A stretch of 64,000 nucleotides of DNA. Origin: Flavobacterium pectinovorum (GTDB lineage: Bacteria; Bacteroidota; Bacteroidia; Flavobacteriales; Flavobacteriaceae). The stretch is taken from assembly GCF_900142715.1 (NCBI RefSeq), contig NZ_FRBX01000004.1, forward strand, positions 1 to 64,000. The letters run 5' to 3'. The translations under genes and the position numbers were made by a program. Shown here one piece after another: positions 1 through 9,187 of the stretch. Below the pieces are notes generated by a model. The model saw nothing but the letters and a program-made list of their open reading frames with translations. It had not been told where the DNA came from and searched no databases. Positions within the stretch are counted from its first letter, which is position 1. Each line of letters opens with the position of its first letter.

Positions 1-1725
1 TTACCCTTCAAACATATCGACCATTTGCATCCCGATGCAGCTATTGCCATCGCGGCGGCCAAAGACGGCGCAAAAATCACCGAAGAATTATTCGACGGAG
101 AAATTGGCTGGGTAGGCTGGCAGCGCCCAGGTTTTGATTTGGGATTACAACTAAGATCTTGCCTTGAAGAAGCGGAGAAAAAAGGAAAAAAATTAAGAGG
201 AATCATGCTCGGTTCCCACGGACTTTTCACCTGGGGAGACACAGCGTATGAAAGTTACATCAACACGCTTGAAGTCATTGAAAAATGCGCGACATATTTA
301 GAAAATAACTACGGAAAAAAACGTCCTGTTTTTGGAGGGCAAAAAATAGAAAGTCTTGTTGAAGCATCAAGAAAACTAAAAGCGGCAAAAGTAGCTCCAA
401 TTTTAAGAGGATTCTGCTCGTCAGAACGTCAAATGATTGGTCATTATACGGATGATGCACGAGTTTTGGAATTCATCAATTCGAATGATTTGGAAAAATT
501 GGCTCCGCTTGGAACTTCTTGTCCGGATCACTTTTTAAGAACCAAAATCAGTCCGCTTGTTTTGGAACTCGATCCAAACGAAGATTTATCAGATGTAAAC
601 GCTATCAAAGCAAAACTACAACCTGCTTTTGAAGCTTACAGAGCCATGTACAAGGATTATTACAATAAATGTAAAAAATCAAATTCGCCAGCGATGCGCG
701 ACCCAAACCCTGTGGTTATTTTATATCCCGGAGTTGGAATGTTCACTTTTGCCAAAGATAAAACAATGGCACGTTTGGCATCAGAATATTATGTGAATGC
801 GGTGAACGTAATGAAAGGCGCAGAAGCGGTTTCAGAATATACTTCACTTCCGCATCAGGAAGCTTTTGATATTGAATATTGGTTATTGGAAGAAGCAAAA
901 TTACAGCGTATGCCAAAACCAAAAGCACTTTCTGGAAGGGTTGCACTTATCACAGGTTCTGCCGGAGGAATAGGAAAAGCTATTGCAAAGAAATTCGCTC
1001 AGGAAGGTGCTTGTGTTATCATCAACGACATTAATGAAGAAAGACTGGACGAAGCAACAAAAGACTTCATCAAAGCATTCGGAAAAGATGCTGTTTCAAG
1101 CACGCTTTTGAATGTAACCAACGAAAGCAGCACAGAAAAAGCCTTAGACGAAGCCTGCCTTGCTTTTGGAGGAGTGGATATTGTGGTAAACAATGCCGGA
1201 ATCAGCATTTCAAAATCAATCGCTGAACATACGCTCGAAGAATGGGACAGATTGTATGACATTTTGGTAAAAGGACAATTTATAGTTTCAAAAGCCGGAA
1301 TCGAAGTAATGCGTAAACAAGGATTTGGCGGAGATATTGTAAACATTGTTTCCAAGAATGCAGTTGTAGCAGGACCAAACAATCCGGGTTATGGATCGGC
1401 AAAAGCAGCCCAGGCACACTTAACGCGCCTTATGGCAGCAGAACTTGGTGCTGATAAAATCCGTGTTAATACGGTAAATCCTGATGCTGTGATCTCAGAC
1501 TCCAATATTTGGTCTGGAGGCTGGGCAGAAGGACGAGCCAAAGCGTATGGTATTACGGTAGAAGAATTACCGGCTTACTATGCCAAACGCACACTATTAA
1601 ACGAAATCATATTACCTGATGATATTGCCAATGCGTGTTTTGCGTTTACAGGAGGATTGTTGAGTAAATCGACAGGAAACGCACTAAATGTAGACGGCGG
1701 GGTATCAATGGGTTTTTATAGATAA
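1..1725 (+). CDS. rhaEW: Bifunctional L-rhamnulose-1-phosphate aldolase / L-lactaldehyde dehydrogenase (5'-truncated)
   Basis: The frame is open from base 1, so the gene starts before the window; the ATG at base 25 is internal. The visible N-terminal part (about 300 residues) is a class II aldolase-like domain, with the metal-site type segment HIDHLHPDA at its very start. From about residue 308 (counting from base 25) it becomes a short-chain dehydrogenase: cofactor loop TGSAGGIG, NNAG motif, and active-site YGSAK (YxxxK). This domain order is that of the aldolase/dehydrogenase fusion of the L-rhamnose pathway, which cleaves rhamnulose-1-phosphate to dihydroxyacetone phosphate and L-lactaldehyde and oxidises the latter. 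It is cytoplasmic. Family members are about 700 residues, so roughly 130 residues are missing upstream. Its position beside a pectin locus rich in rhamnosidases supports the assignment. Some relatives may act on other sugar phosphates. Confidence 0.9.
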   Translation, partial: LPFKHIDHLHPDAAIAIAAAKDGAKITEELFDGEIGWVGWQRPGFDLGLQLRSCLEEAEKKGKKLRGIMLGSHGLFTWGDTAYESYINTLEVIEKCATYLENNYGKKRPVFGGQKIESLVEASRKLKAAKVAPILRGFCSSERQMIGHYTDDARVLEFINSNDLEKLAPLGTSCPDHFLRTKISPLVLELDPNEDLSDVNAIKAKLQPAFEAYRAMYKDYYNKCKKSNSPAMRDPNPVVILYPGVGMFTFAKDKTMARLASEYYVNAVNVMKGAEAVSEYTSLPHQEAFDIEYWLLEEAKLQRMPKPKALSGRVALITGSAGGIGKAIAKKFAQEGACVIINDINEERLDEATKDFIKAFGKDAVSSTLLNVTNESSTEKALDEACLAFGGVDIVVNNAGISISKSIAEHTLEEWDRLYDILVKGQFIVSKAGIEVMRKQGFGGDIVNIVSKNAVVAGPNNPGYGSAKAAQAHLTRLMAAELGADKIRVNTVNPDAVISDSNIWSGGWAEGRAKAYGITVEELPAYYAKRTLLNEIILPDDIANACFAFTGGLLSKSTGNALNVDGGVSMGFYR

Positions 1726-1748
1726 AATAAACCTTTGGGTGTGATTTT

Positions 1749-1883
1749 AAACACATAGAAACATAGCTTATAAAAGTGAATAAAGGCGTTTCACTTGCAT
1801 TAACAAACATAGCTATGTGTGAGAAACTAGTTTCTTTTTGATTTCTTTTTTCGAAAGTATAAAGTCTATGTTTCTATGTGTTT
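1749..1883. repeat. Inverted repeat behind rhaEW
   Basis: An 18-bp sequence, AAACACATAGAAACATAG (1749-1766), recurs as an exact inverted copy at 1866-1883. Related text (AACACATAGC, CTATGTTTCTATGTG) reappears at 7777-7870, so this belongs to a dispersed intergenic repeat family. It could fold in the 3' end of the rhaEW transcript. Confidence 0.6.
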
Positions 1884-1967
1884 AATTAATTTTCAGCATT
1901 ACTCCCAATGAGTTAAAAATAGTTTTTTTTAAGTTTGTTTAAGCAAAAGTGGTTTTTTGTGATCTAG

Positions 1968-1996
1968 CGTCCGACATTGTCGGACGTTATTTTTTA
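1968..1996 (+). terminator. Intrinsic terminator-like hairpin
   Basis: An 8-bp perfect G+C-rich stem, CGTCCGAC/GTCGGACG with a 3-nt loop, is followed by TTATTTTTTA. It is the most terminator-like structure between rhaEW and the next gene and probably ends the upstream transcript. Confidence 0.6.
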
Positions 1997-2006
1997 TATC
2001 TATTTA

Positions 2007-2153
2007 TTTTACCGCAAAGAGCGCAAAGTTTTTTTTACTCTTAGCTTTCATGACAAAGGAAAGTTCGCAAAGCTTGTATTGATTTAGCTTTGCGAACTTT
2101 GTGCTTTTCAAAAGCATTCTTGGATAAAAATCTTTCCGTTCTTTGCGGTAAAA
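2007..2153. repeat. Nested hairpin repeat (CGCAAAG family)
   Basis: The outer stem TTTTACCGCAAAGA (2007-2020) pairs exactly with 2140-2153, and an inner stem AAGTTCGCAAAGCT (2061-2074) pairs with 2086-2099. It is a non-coding palindromic element. Together with the preceding repeat and terminator it fills most of the 620-bp gap 1726-2345; no gene is visible there. Confidence 0.6.
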
Positions 2154-2192
2154 ATGTATAATGTGTAAAAAACACACTTATTTTAACAATTT

Positions 2193-2238
2193 GCAGGAAG
2201 GTACAGGACACTTATGTTTTAGCCTTACTTTAAATTGG
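2193..2238 (+). promoter_or_regulatory. PUL operator/promoter site A
   Basis: The direct repeat GCAGGA (2193-2198) / ACAGGA (2203-2208) has a 10-bp period. It is followed after 22 bp by TAAATTGG (2231-2238), one mismatch from the Bacteroidota -7 consensus TAnnTTTG. No -33 TTTG is seen at the usual distance, as expected for an activator-dependent promoter. The same arrangement occurs at 10298, 32036 and 63508. It would start transcription near 2243-2245, about 100 nt before the gene at 2346. Confidence 0.7.
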
Positions 2239-2345
2239 TGCCAATTAATGGTAAAAATGTTAAAATTGTCGAGATTATAAGTTTTTGATTCATAAAATTT
2301 ATAGTTTGAATTATTTTTAAGCATTATAAAAATCAAAAAGATAAA

Positions 2346-4847
2346 ATGCGTTTAACGATCCTACATAAAATATTTCTAGCTTTTTTAATGACATTTTCTG
2401 TTTCTTCAGTTTCGGCTGCTGAGATTTGGGTTTCAACAACCGGAAAAGATACAAATGATGGTACCAAAGCAAATCCTTTGGCAACCGTGCATATGGCAAT
2501 GAGAAAAGCCAGAGAATTGCGCCGCCTAAAAGATCCTTCCATAAAAGATGGTATTCATATTATAGTACAAAACGGAACGTATTATTTAAACGCCCCCTTA
2601 TTTGTAAGACCCGAAGATTCCGGAACAGCTGAAAGTCCAACCACAATTGAAGCCGATGCAAATGCAAGACCCATAATCAGCGGTGGATTTGAAATTAAAA
2701 ACTGGAAAAAAGGTGCCAATATAAACGGAGTAAAAAAAGCAAATATCTGGGTAGCCGATGCACCTCAAAAAGCAGGCGAAATTATCAATTACAGACAACT
2801 TTGGGTAAACGGAAAAAAAGCCGTTAGAGCCAAAAGTACCTCCGGAAATCAAATGGACAGAATTCTTTCCTGGGATGCCGCAACAGAAACTTGTTGGATT
2901 CCATTCAAAGATAAATCCATAAAATACGAATCCGGAATGGAAATGTTTATCATTCAATGGTGGTCAACAGCCAATCTTCGTATCAAAAATATCGAAGTTC
3001 AAAAAGACAGCGCCAGACTTTCGTTTGAACAACCGGAAAGCCGAATTCAAAGCGAACATCCGTGGCCAGCTCCGTGGATTTCAAAAAATAATGGGAATTC
3101 TGCCTTTTTCTTAAACAACGGAATCTCCATGTTAAATGAAGCCGGAGAATGGTATTTGGATAAAAAAAATGCCAAAATCTATTATATCCCAAGAGAAGGA
3201 GAAGATTTAACTTCTGCAAAAGTTACCGTTCCCGTTTTAGAGAATTTAGTTGAAATCAAAGGAACAATCGATTCTCCCGTACATCATTTTAATTTTAAAG
3301 GAATCTCATTTCAATACAGCAACTGGCTTCGTCCTTCGCAACAAGGTCACGTTCCGTTGCAGGCCGGAATGTATTTATTGGATGCTTATAAATTGAAAAT
3401 TCCCGGAACTCCAAATCAGGCAAATTTAGAAAATCAGGGTTGGGTTGGAAGACCAAGAGCAGCTGTTGAAGTGAATTATGCGCATAACAATCAATTCGAA
3501 TCGTGTCGTTTTGAACATTTATCTTCAACCGGATTAGATTTCAATAAAGGCACAAATCACAATACCATCAAAGGAAATTTATTCAAAGATATTGGCGGAA
3601 ACGCTATAAACGTCGGCGTTTTCTCTGAAGAAGCTTTCGAAGCACATTTACCTTTAGTTATTAAAGATGAAAGAGAAATTTGTTCGGATGAGTTAATTAC
3701 AGATAATTTGATCACAAATGTTGCCAATGAAGATTGGGGATGTTTAGGAATTGCAGCCGGTTTTGTAAAAAATCTAACTATTGAACACAACGAAATTTCG
3801 GATGTTGCTTATAGTGGAATTTCAATGGGCTGGGGTTGGACGCACACCAAAAATGTGATGGAAAATAACAAAATCATCGGAAATAAAATTCATCATTATG
3901 CCAAACATTTGCATGATGTTTCCGGAATTTACACACTTTCGTCACAGCCAAACAGTCGAATAGAAGAAAATTATATTGATAAAGTATACAATAGTCCATA
4001 CGCACACGATCCGTTTTTATGGTTGTATTTGTATACAGATGAAGGAAGTCAGGGTTTTACAATCAAAAATAACTGGATTGCAACCGAAAAAATCCTGAAA
4101 AACAACAACGGTCCGGAAGGCAATATCTGGGAGAATAATAATCCGTACGTAAGCACAAAAATTAAAGAGGCTGCTGGAATCAGAGCACCTTACATCAATT
4201 TAACAAAAGAAGTTGCTATTGATGAAAAATGGGGCTTACAGGAATTACCAAAAGCCGTTGCAATCGAAATGATAGGTTCTGATTTTGATATCGAAAAAGT
4301 AAAATCAACTATAAAAGGTTTCAGAATTGTTGGGGAATCTTTGTACCAATGGAAAAATCATTTAGTTATTTACGGAAAAATGAATCAGCCAGAAAGAACG
4401 AAAAAGAAGTTGGCTTTGGTTTATCCATCGGCACAAATAAAAATTTACGAAAATCCAATTTATGATTTCCAGAATTTTGAAAGATGTAAAGATTCTAAAA
4501 CAGCATCTGAATGGGAAAATATTGTTTTAACTGCCAATTTGGTTGATGATCCAAAACTACAAAAAGAGTATGTAGATTATCATACAACTCAATTTGAAAA
4601 ATGGCCTGAAATCGCAAAAGGTTTCTGCAATGCCGATTTTCAGCAATTGCAGGTTTTCAAAAATGACAGACAATTAATGTTGATTATCAGTATTCCGAAA
4701 GGAGAAAATCTGGATAAACTGAATCCGAAAACAACAGAAAATAATCCGCGTGTAAACGATTGGAACGCCTTGATGAAAAAATACCAAACCGGAATCGAAG
4801 GAGCAAAACCCGATGAAACTTGGATTTTCCTAAATAAAGTAAACTAA
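2346..4847 (+). CDS. Secreted right-handed beta-helix protein fused to an L-rhamnose mutarotase-like domain
   Basis: This 833-residue protein has a signal peptide (cleavage near VSA-AEIW, residue about 25). Residues about 25-600 form a right-handed parallel beta-helix (opening VSTTGKDTNDGT, then N-rich coils such as TIKGNLF and LTIEHNEIS), resembling GH141-type or related carbohydrate-active helices; the exact family is uncertain. The last ~115 residues match the L-rhamnose mutarotase family (PF05336/RhaM). They include YVDYH at H746, in the place of the catalytic His of RhaM, then KWPEI and a C-terminal WNALMKKYQ segment. This suggests an enzyme that releases, and then anomerises, L-rhamnose or L-fucose in the periplasm. 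The fusion is unusual because RhaM is normally a stand-alone ~105-residue cytoplasmic protein. It is the first gene of unit A. Confidence 0.8.
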   Translation: MRLTILHKIFLAFLMTFSVSSVSAAEIWVSTTGKDTNDGTKANPLATVHMAMRKARELRRLKDPSIKDGIHIIVQNGTYYLNAPLFVRPEDSGTAESPTTIEADANARPIISGGFEIKNWKKGANINGVKKANIWVADAPQKAGEIINYRQLWVNGKKAVRAKSTSGNQMDRILSWDAATETCWIPFKDKSIKYESGMEMFIIQWWSTANLRIKNIEVQKDSARLSFEQPESRIQSEHPWPAPWISKNNGNSAFFLNNGISMLNEAGEWYLDKKNAKIYYIPREGEDLTSAKVTVPVLENLVEIKGTIDSPVHHFNFKGISFQYSNWLRPSQQGHVPLQAGMYLLDAYKLKIPGTPNQANLENQGWVGRPRAAVEVNYAHNNQFESCRFEHLSSTGLDFNKGTNHNTIKGNLFKDIGGNAINVGVFSEEAFEAHLPLVIKDEREICSDELITDNLITNVANEDWGCLGIAAGFVKNLTIEHNEISDVAYSGISMGWGWTHTKNVMENNKIIGNKIHHYAKHLHDVSGIYTLSSQPNSRIEENYIDKVYNSPYAHDPFLWLYLYTDEGSQGFTIKNNWIATEKILKNNNGPEGNIWENNNPYVSTKIKEAAGIRAPYINLTKEVAIDEKWGLQELPKAVAIEMIGSDFDIEKVKSTIKGFRIVGESLYQWKNHLVIYGKMNQPERTKKKLALVYPSAQIKIYENPIYDFQNFERCKDSKTASEWENIVLTANLVDDPKLQKEYVDYHTTQFEKWPEIAKGFCNADFQQLQVFKNDRQLMLIISIPKGENLDKLNPKTTENNPRVNDWNALMKKYQTGIEGAKPDETWIFLNKVN

Positions 4848-4853
4848 TAAAAG

Positions 4854-4967
4854 GCCACGAATTCACGAATTTTACTAATCGTTGAGCTAATGATTTTATT
4901 AATTCGAATTGTATTATAGGAATATTAAAAGAAGAATTGAAGGAAAATAAATTCGTGAATTCGTGGC
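4854..4967. repeat. Long inverted repeat, GCCACGAATTC family, copy 1
   Basis: A perfect 17-bp stem (GCCACGAATTCACGAAT at 4854-4870, its inverse at 4951-4967) surrounds an A+T-rich loop and fills the spacer between the beta-helix gene and the oxidoreductase. Identical stems with different loops occur at 22934-22990 and 56112-56173. Confidence 0.7.
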
Positions 4968-4994
4968 GGAAAATAATTTAAACCAATAACAAAA

Positions 4995-6059
4995 ATGTTA
5001 AAAATCGCCATTTTAGGACTCGGAGAAGGTCGAAGCACAATGTCGGCAGCTTTAAAAAGCTCAAAATTAGAGCTTGTAAAAGTTTGCGACAGAAATGAAG
5101 ACTTGTGTAAACAAAGAGCAAAAGAATTTGATTTTCATTCGTACACAACAAATTATGATGATTTATTGAATGATTCTACAATCGATATCATTGCTATTTA
5201 CACGCCGGATCATCTTCATGCCGATCATGTGAAGCAAGCTTTGCTTCACGGAAAACATGTCGTTTGTACCAAACCTTTTATTGATAATTTGGCAGATGCG
5301 GCAGCGTTATTGGCATTGAGCGAGAAAACGGGAAAGAAAGTATTCATTGGTCAGAGTTCAAGATTTTTTGAGCCCGCAAAAAGACAAAGAAATGATTTTG
5401 AAGCAGGATTAATAGGTGATTTAATTACAATCGAAGCGCATTATCACGCAGACCACAGATGGTTTTTAGAAAAAGAATGGTCATTATTGCAATCTTTCAA
5501 ATGGCTTTACGGAGGTTTAAGTCATCCTGTAGATTTCATCAGATGGTATTTGCCTAACATTGAAGAAGTTATGGGTTACGGAATGATTAGCAGTAACGGA
5601 AGTGTCGCTGGATTAAAAAATGAAGATACCATGCACTTCATCTTCAAAGCAACCGACGGGAGAATTGCCAGAGTAAGTGGTGTGTATACATCACCAACAC
5701 AACCGGCACAACGTGATAGCGGAATGAGTACAATTCTAAGAGCAACCGAAGGAGCAAGTCAGGCGGATTATCACGAATTGCGTTACGCCGTTACCACAAA
5801 AGAGGGCGAAGAAAAAATAATAAGTTGGGGCGACGCGACCTTAAAACATTATTTCCGTTTTGAAGGACAAAGCCACCACGCGGGAGAATATCAAAATTAT
5901 CTGGAATATTTTGTAGACAGTATCGAACAAAATTTCACAGCCTATCCGGACATGAAAGAAGGTATCGGTACTGTGGCTTTATTACAGGCGATGGATAAAT
6001 CGTTACAAACCGGAATGCCAGTTAAAATAGCTGATGTTTTAAAAGAATATGAGCTATGA
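4995..6059 (+). CDS. Gfo/Idh/MocA family NAD(P)-dependent oxidoreductase
   Basis: The 354-residue protein has no signal peptide, so it is cytoplasmic. The N-terminal Rossmann fold has GLGEG (residues 8-12) and the family's EKP-type lysine in TKPF (K93). The C-terminal substrate domain contains the segment GGLSHPVDFIRW with H177 and D180. The family oxidises or reduces sugars, sugar acids and inositols. The substrate here is unknown; co-transcription with a sugar symporter and a pectinase gene suggests a sugar released from pectin. Its stop codon overlaps the next start by 4 bp (ATGA), so the two are translationally coupled. Confidence 0.85.
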   Translation: MLKIAILGLGEGRSTMSAALKSSKLELVKVCDRNEDLCKQRAKEFDFHSYTTNYDDLLNDSTIDIIAIYTPDHLHADHVKQALLHGKHVVCTKPFIDNLADAAALLALSEKTGKKVFIGQSSRFFEPAKRQRNDFEAGLIGDLITIEAHYHADHRWFLEKEWSLLQSFKWLYGGLSHPVDFIRWYLPNIEEVMGYGMISSNGSVAGLKNEDTMHFIFKATDGRIARVSGVYTSPTQPAQRDSGMSTILRATEGASQADYHELRYAVTTKEGEEKIISWGDATLKHYFRFEGQSHHAGEYQNYLEYFVDSIEQNFTAYPDMKEGIGTVALLQAMDKSLQTGMPVKIADVLKEYEL

Positions 6060-7636
6060 ACAGTATCTACGATAAGTTAACAACCTTAGATTTTATCATT
6101 GTTGCCGTTTATTTAGTAGCCTTATTAATTATTGGTTACGTAGTAAGTGTGAAACAAAGCAAGAAAAATGAAACACTTTTTCTGGCCGGGAATTCGCTAA
6201 AATGGTACAGCATTGGGTTTAATATGTGGGGTACCAATGTTGGTCCGTCCTCCTTATTGGCTTTTGCAAGTATTGGTTATGCAACCGGAATTGTAGCAGG
6301 AAATTTTGAGTGGTATGCTTTTGTTTTCTTACTGCTTTTGGCCATGGTTTTTGCACCGCGTTATATTGCGAGCAAAGTGAGCACGATGCCGGAATATATG
6401 GGAAAACGTTACGGCGACAGCACGCAAAATATTTTAGCCTGGTACGCTTTGGTGAAAATCTTGGTAAGTTGGTTATCGTTAGGATTATTTAGCGGAGGAA
6501 TTTTGGTACGCCAAATCCTCGGAATTCCGATGTGGCAAAGTGTTACCGTTTTAGTCATTTTTTCTGGAATTTTCACCTTCGCAGGAGGTTTGAAAGCCAT
6601 TGCAAAAGTGAATGTTTTTCAGATGCTTTTATTAATTGTCGTTTCATTGACATTGTCCTATTTAGGATTGCAAAAAGTAGGAGGTATTAGCGCCTTAATT
6701 GCCAAAACGCCTTCAAATTTTTGGAATTTAGTACAGCCCGCAAGCGACGTACATTATCCGTGGCCGGCTATTTTGTTGGGATATCCGGTTGCGGCGGTTG
6801 CTTTTTTCTGTACCGATCAATCGATGGTGCAGAGTGTTTTGGGAGCCAAGAATTTAGAGCACGGACAATTGGGCGTAAATTTCATTGGCTGGCTAAAAGT
6901 ATTGGCGTTGCCTTTGTTTATTTTACCGGGAATTCTGTGTTATGTTTTATATCCTGAATTAGGCAAAAATTCTGATTTGGCATATATGACAATGGTGACT
7001 AATTTATTCCCAAGTGGAATGAACGGTTTGGTTATTTGTGTCATGATTGCCGTTTTGGTAGGAACAATTGGTTCTTCATTAAACGCCTTAAGTACCGTTT
7101 TTACCAATGATATTTATGTGAAGAAAATAAATCCGACGGCAACTATCAAAGAACAAATTAAAATTGGACGCATCACAATTGCAGCCGGATGTTTGTTCGC
7201 GATTTTGATTGCCGTTGCGATTGACAATATAAAAGGACAAAATTTATTTAATATTTTTCAGGCCGTTTTAGGATTTTTGGCGCCTTCATTGTCTGTTGTT
7301 TTCTTGCTGAGCATTTTTTGGAAGCGTACAACAAAGAAAGCCGTAAACGCGACATTATCCTGGGGGTCAGCCTTTAGTTTATTTGTTGGGGTTTTATATT
7401 TATGGATTTTTCCTGCTGATAAATATCCAGTTTGGCCACACTTTTTATTAATCTCATTTTACATTTTTGCGACATTATTAGTATCGGCAATTTTTATTTC
7501 ATTAGCAGATAAACATCCTGAGATTAATTTTTCAGATGAAAGTGATATTCCTAAAACTAGTAAGAAAGTGAAGATTCTGTTTGGTTTATTGGGATTGACA
7601 ATTTTGGCTTTGTATTTTATTTTTAATGGAAATTAA
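6056..7636 (+). CDS. Sodium:solute symporter (SSS family)
   Basis: This 526-residue inner-membrane protein has about 13-14 hydrophobic helices. Family features include the N-terminal helix (FIIVAVYLVALLIIGYVVS), the LFLAGNSLKWYSIGFNMWGTN segment, and FAGGLKAI after helix 5. Such SGLT-like carriers in Bacteroidota PULs take up monosaccharides, sugar acids or short oligosaccharides. Overlap with the oxidoreductase gene argues that both handle the same compound, possibly L-rhamnose, galacturonate or a rarer pectin sugar. The substrate cannot be read from sequence. Confidence 0.9.
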   Translation: MNSIYDKLTTLDFIIVAVYLVALLIIGYVVSVKQSKKNETLFLAGNSLKWYSIGFNMWGTNVGPSSLLAFASIGYATGIVAGNFEWYAFVFLLLLAMVFAPRYIASKVSTMPEYMGKRYGDSTQNILAWYALVKILVSWLSLGLFSGGILVRQILGIPMWQSVTVLVIFSGIFTFAGGLKAIAKVNVFQMLLLIVVSLTLSYLGLQKVGGISALIAKTPSNFWNLVQPASDVHYPWPAILLGYPVAAVAFFCTDQSMVQSVLGAKNLEHGQLGVNFIGWLKVLALPLFILPGILCYVLYPELGKNSDLAYMTMVTNLFPSGMNGLVICVMIAVLVGTIGSSLNALSTVFTNDIYVKKINPTATIKEQIKIGRITIAAGCLFAILIAVAIDNIKGQNLFNIFQAVLGFLAPSLSVVFLLSIFWKRTTKKAVNATLSWGSAFSLFVGVLYLWIFPADKYPVWPHFLLISFYIFATLLVSAIFISLADKHPEINFSDESDIPKTSKKVKILFGLLGLTILALYFIFNGN

Positions 7637-7657
7637 TTTTAAACATAAAAACATTCA

Positions 7658-7753
7658 AACATAGCCCGTGGTTTCAACCACGGGAAACGTAATATGATGA
7701 TAAACGTAATGTTATATATATTGTGCCCAGTGGTTGAAACCACTGGCTATGTT
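7658..7753. repeat. BIME-like palindromic element, copy 1
   Basis: Outer arms AACATAGC/GCTATGTT enclose two hairpins, CCCGTGGTTTCAACCACGGG and CCAGTGGTTGAAACCACTGG. The same design occurs at 19153-19233 and 19359-19439. This two-hairpin form resembles REP/BIME elements moved by REP-associated transposases; no such transposase is encoded in the window. Confidence 0.65.
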
Positions 7754-7776
7754 TTGAAAAAGATATTAAAATAAAA

Positions 7777-7813
7777 AAAACACATAGCATTTCAACAGAA
7801 CGCTATGTGTTTT
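7777..7813. terminator. Bidirectional terminator between convergent genes
   Basis: The stem AAAACACATAGC (7777-7788) / GCTATGTGTTTT (7802-7813) has A- and T-tracts on both sides. It lies between the ends of the rightward symporter gene and the leftward MFS gene, so it could terminate both. Confidence 0.6.
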
Positions 7814-7873
7814 TTATTTAAATGAAAAACCTTCTTCAGACAATCCAGATACTATGTTTCTATGTGTTTACAA

Positions 7874-9088
7874 TTAATTCTCAACTTTCTTTTTCTTCTC
7901 CAAATTAGGCAAAAATCCAGTAATTATTCCAATTAAAGGTAAAAATGCACAAATCTTAAATACATATTCAATACTTGTTGCATCGGCAATTTTTCCTAAA
8001 ATGGCAGAACCTAAACCACCCATTCCAAAAGCAAATCCGAAGAAAAGTCCAGCAACAAGTCCAACTTTTCCAGGCATTAATTCCGTGGCATAAACTAAAA
8101 TGGCAGAGAATGCCGAAGAAAGAATTAACCCAATGATTACAGATAAAGTTCCAACCCAAAATAAAGATACATAAGGCAATAACATTGTAAAAGGAGCAAC
8201 CCCAAGAATAGAAACCCAAATCACATATTTTCTTCCAAATCGATCACCGATAGGTCCCCCAATTAAAGTTCCTGCGGCAACAGCACCCGAAAATAAAAAT
8301 AAATAAACCTGCGATTGTTGAATACTAATGTGGAATTTATCAATAAGAAAGAAAGTATAATAACTTGTAATACTGCTCATATAGAAGTATTTAGAGAAAA
8401 TCAAAACCAATAAAATGATCAGTGAAGTAGTTACAGTTCTTTTCGATAAATGATGTGTTTCGATTTGATGAGATGATTTATTAGCATTTCTTAATGACAA
8501 ATGTTCGCTGTACCAAAGTGCAATTTTATACAAGGCAAAAATTCCAACAATGGCAATTATACAAAACCAAGCCACGTAAGATTGTCCATGAGGAATAACG
8601 ATAAATGCCGCCAACAAAGGTCCGATAGCACTTCCTGCATTTCCGCCCAATTGAAAAATAGACTGCGCCAATCCTTTTTTTCCGCCCGAAGCCAAATGCG
8701 CAACTCTCGAAGATTCCGGATGAAAAATCGAAGATCCAATACCAATTAAACTAACAGACATTAACAAATAAGTAAAGTTTGTAGCAATCGAAACCAGAAA
8801 AAGTCCAACCATTGTAAAACACATTCCTATTATTAAAGAAAAAGGTTTTGAATTTTTATCAGTATACATTCCCACAAAAGGCTGTAAAATCGAGGCAACA
8901 ATTTGGTACGTAAAAGTGATAATTCCGATTTGAGAAAAACTTAAATTAAAATTTTCCTTTAAAAGAGGATAAATAGAAGGAACGACAGCTTGTAAAAGAT
9001 CATTAATTAAGTGAGAAAAACTAATGATAAATAAGATCGAATAAGTAGTTTTTTTAAGTATATCAGGATTTGCTTTAATAGTGTCCAT
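7874..9088 (-). CDS. fsr: MFS transporter, fosmidomycin-resistance (Fsr) type
   Basis: A 404-residue inner-membrane protein with about 12 helices. It has the conserved signature of the Fsr subgroup of the major facilitator superfamily: SHLINDLLQ in helix 1, GIGSSIFHPESSRVA, and GLAQSIFQLGGN. Members export small toxic compounds such as fosmidomycin in E. coli; the natural substrate is unknown. It lies on the opposite strand to every PUL gene and is divergent from an AraC-type regulator 99 bp away, which probably controls it. It does not look like a pectin-use gene. Confidence 0.85.
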   Translation of the reverse strand: MDTIKANPDILKKTTYSILFIISFSHLINDLLQAVVPSIYPLLKENFNLSFSQIGIITFTYQIVASILQPFVGMYTDKNSKPFSLIIGMCFTMVGLFLVSIATNFTYLLMSVSLIGIGSSIFHPESSRVAHLASGGKKGLAQSIFQLGGNAGSAIGPLLAAFIVIPHGQSYVAWFCIIAIVGIFALYKIALWYSEHLSLRNANKSSHQIETHHLSKRTVTTSLIILLVLIFSKYFYMSSITSYYTFFLIDKFHISIQQSQVYLFLFSGAVAAGTLIGGPIGDRFGRKYVIWVSILGVAPFTMLLPYVSLFWVGTLSVIIGLILSSAFSAILVYATELMPGKVGLVAGLFFGFAFGMGGLGSAILGKIADATSIEYVFKICAFLPLIGIITGFLPNLEKKKKVEN

Positions 9089-9175
9089 GAGTTATTTTTT
9101 GATTTTTAAATAAGTTAAAAACAACAGCTGTATTATTTTTTACAAAGGTTAAAAGAATAATAATGTCAGAATTGC

Positions 9176-9183
9176 TATATTTG
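9176..9183 (+). promoter_or_regulatory. -7 promoter element of the araC-type gene
   Basis: TATATTTG exactly matches TAnnTTTG and ends only 4 bases before the ATG at 9188. Transcription would start at or next to the start codon, implying a leaderless or near-leaderless mRNA. Confidence 0.45.
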
Positions 9184-9187
9184 GACA

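Noticed and set aside
999..1382. 127-codon open frame on the minus strand inside the dehydrogenase domain
   Set aside because: It is antisense to a well-conserved coding region with no independent family signal; a shadow frame.
1726..2345. tRNA or small RNA gene in the long spacer
   Set aside because: The stems here are simple inverted repeats and a terminator; no cloverleaf or TTCRANYC-like T-loop was found.
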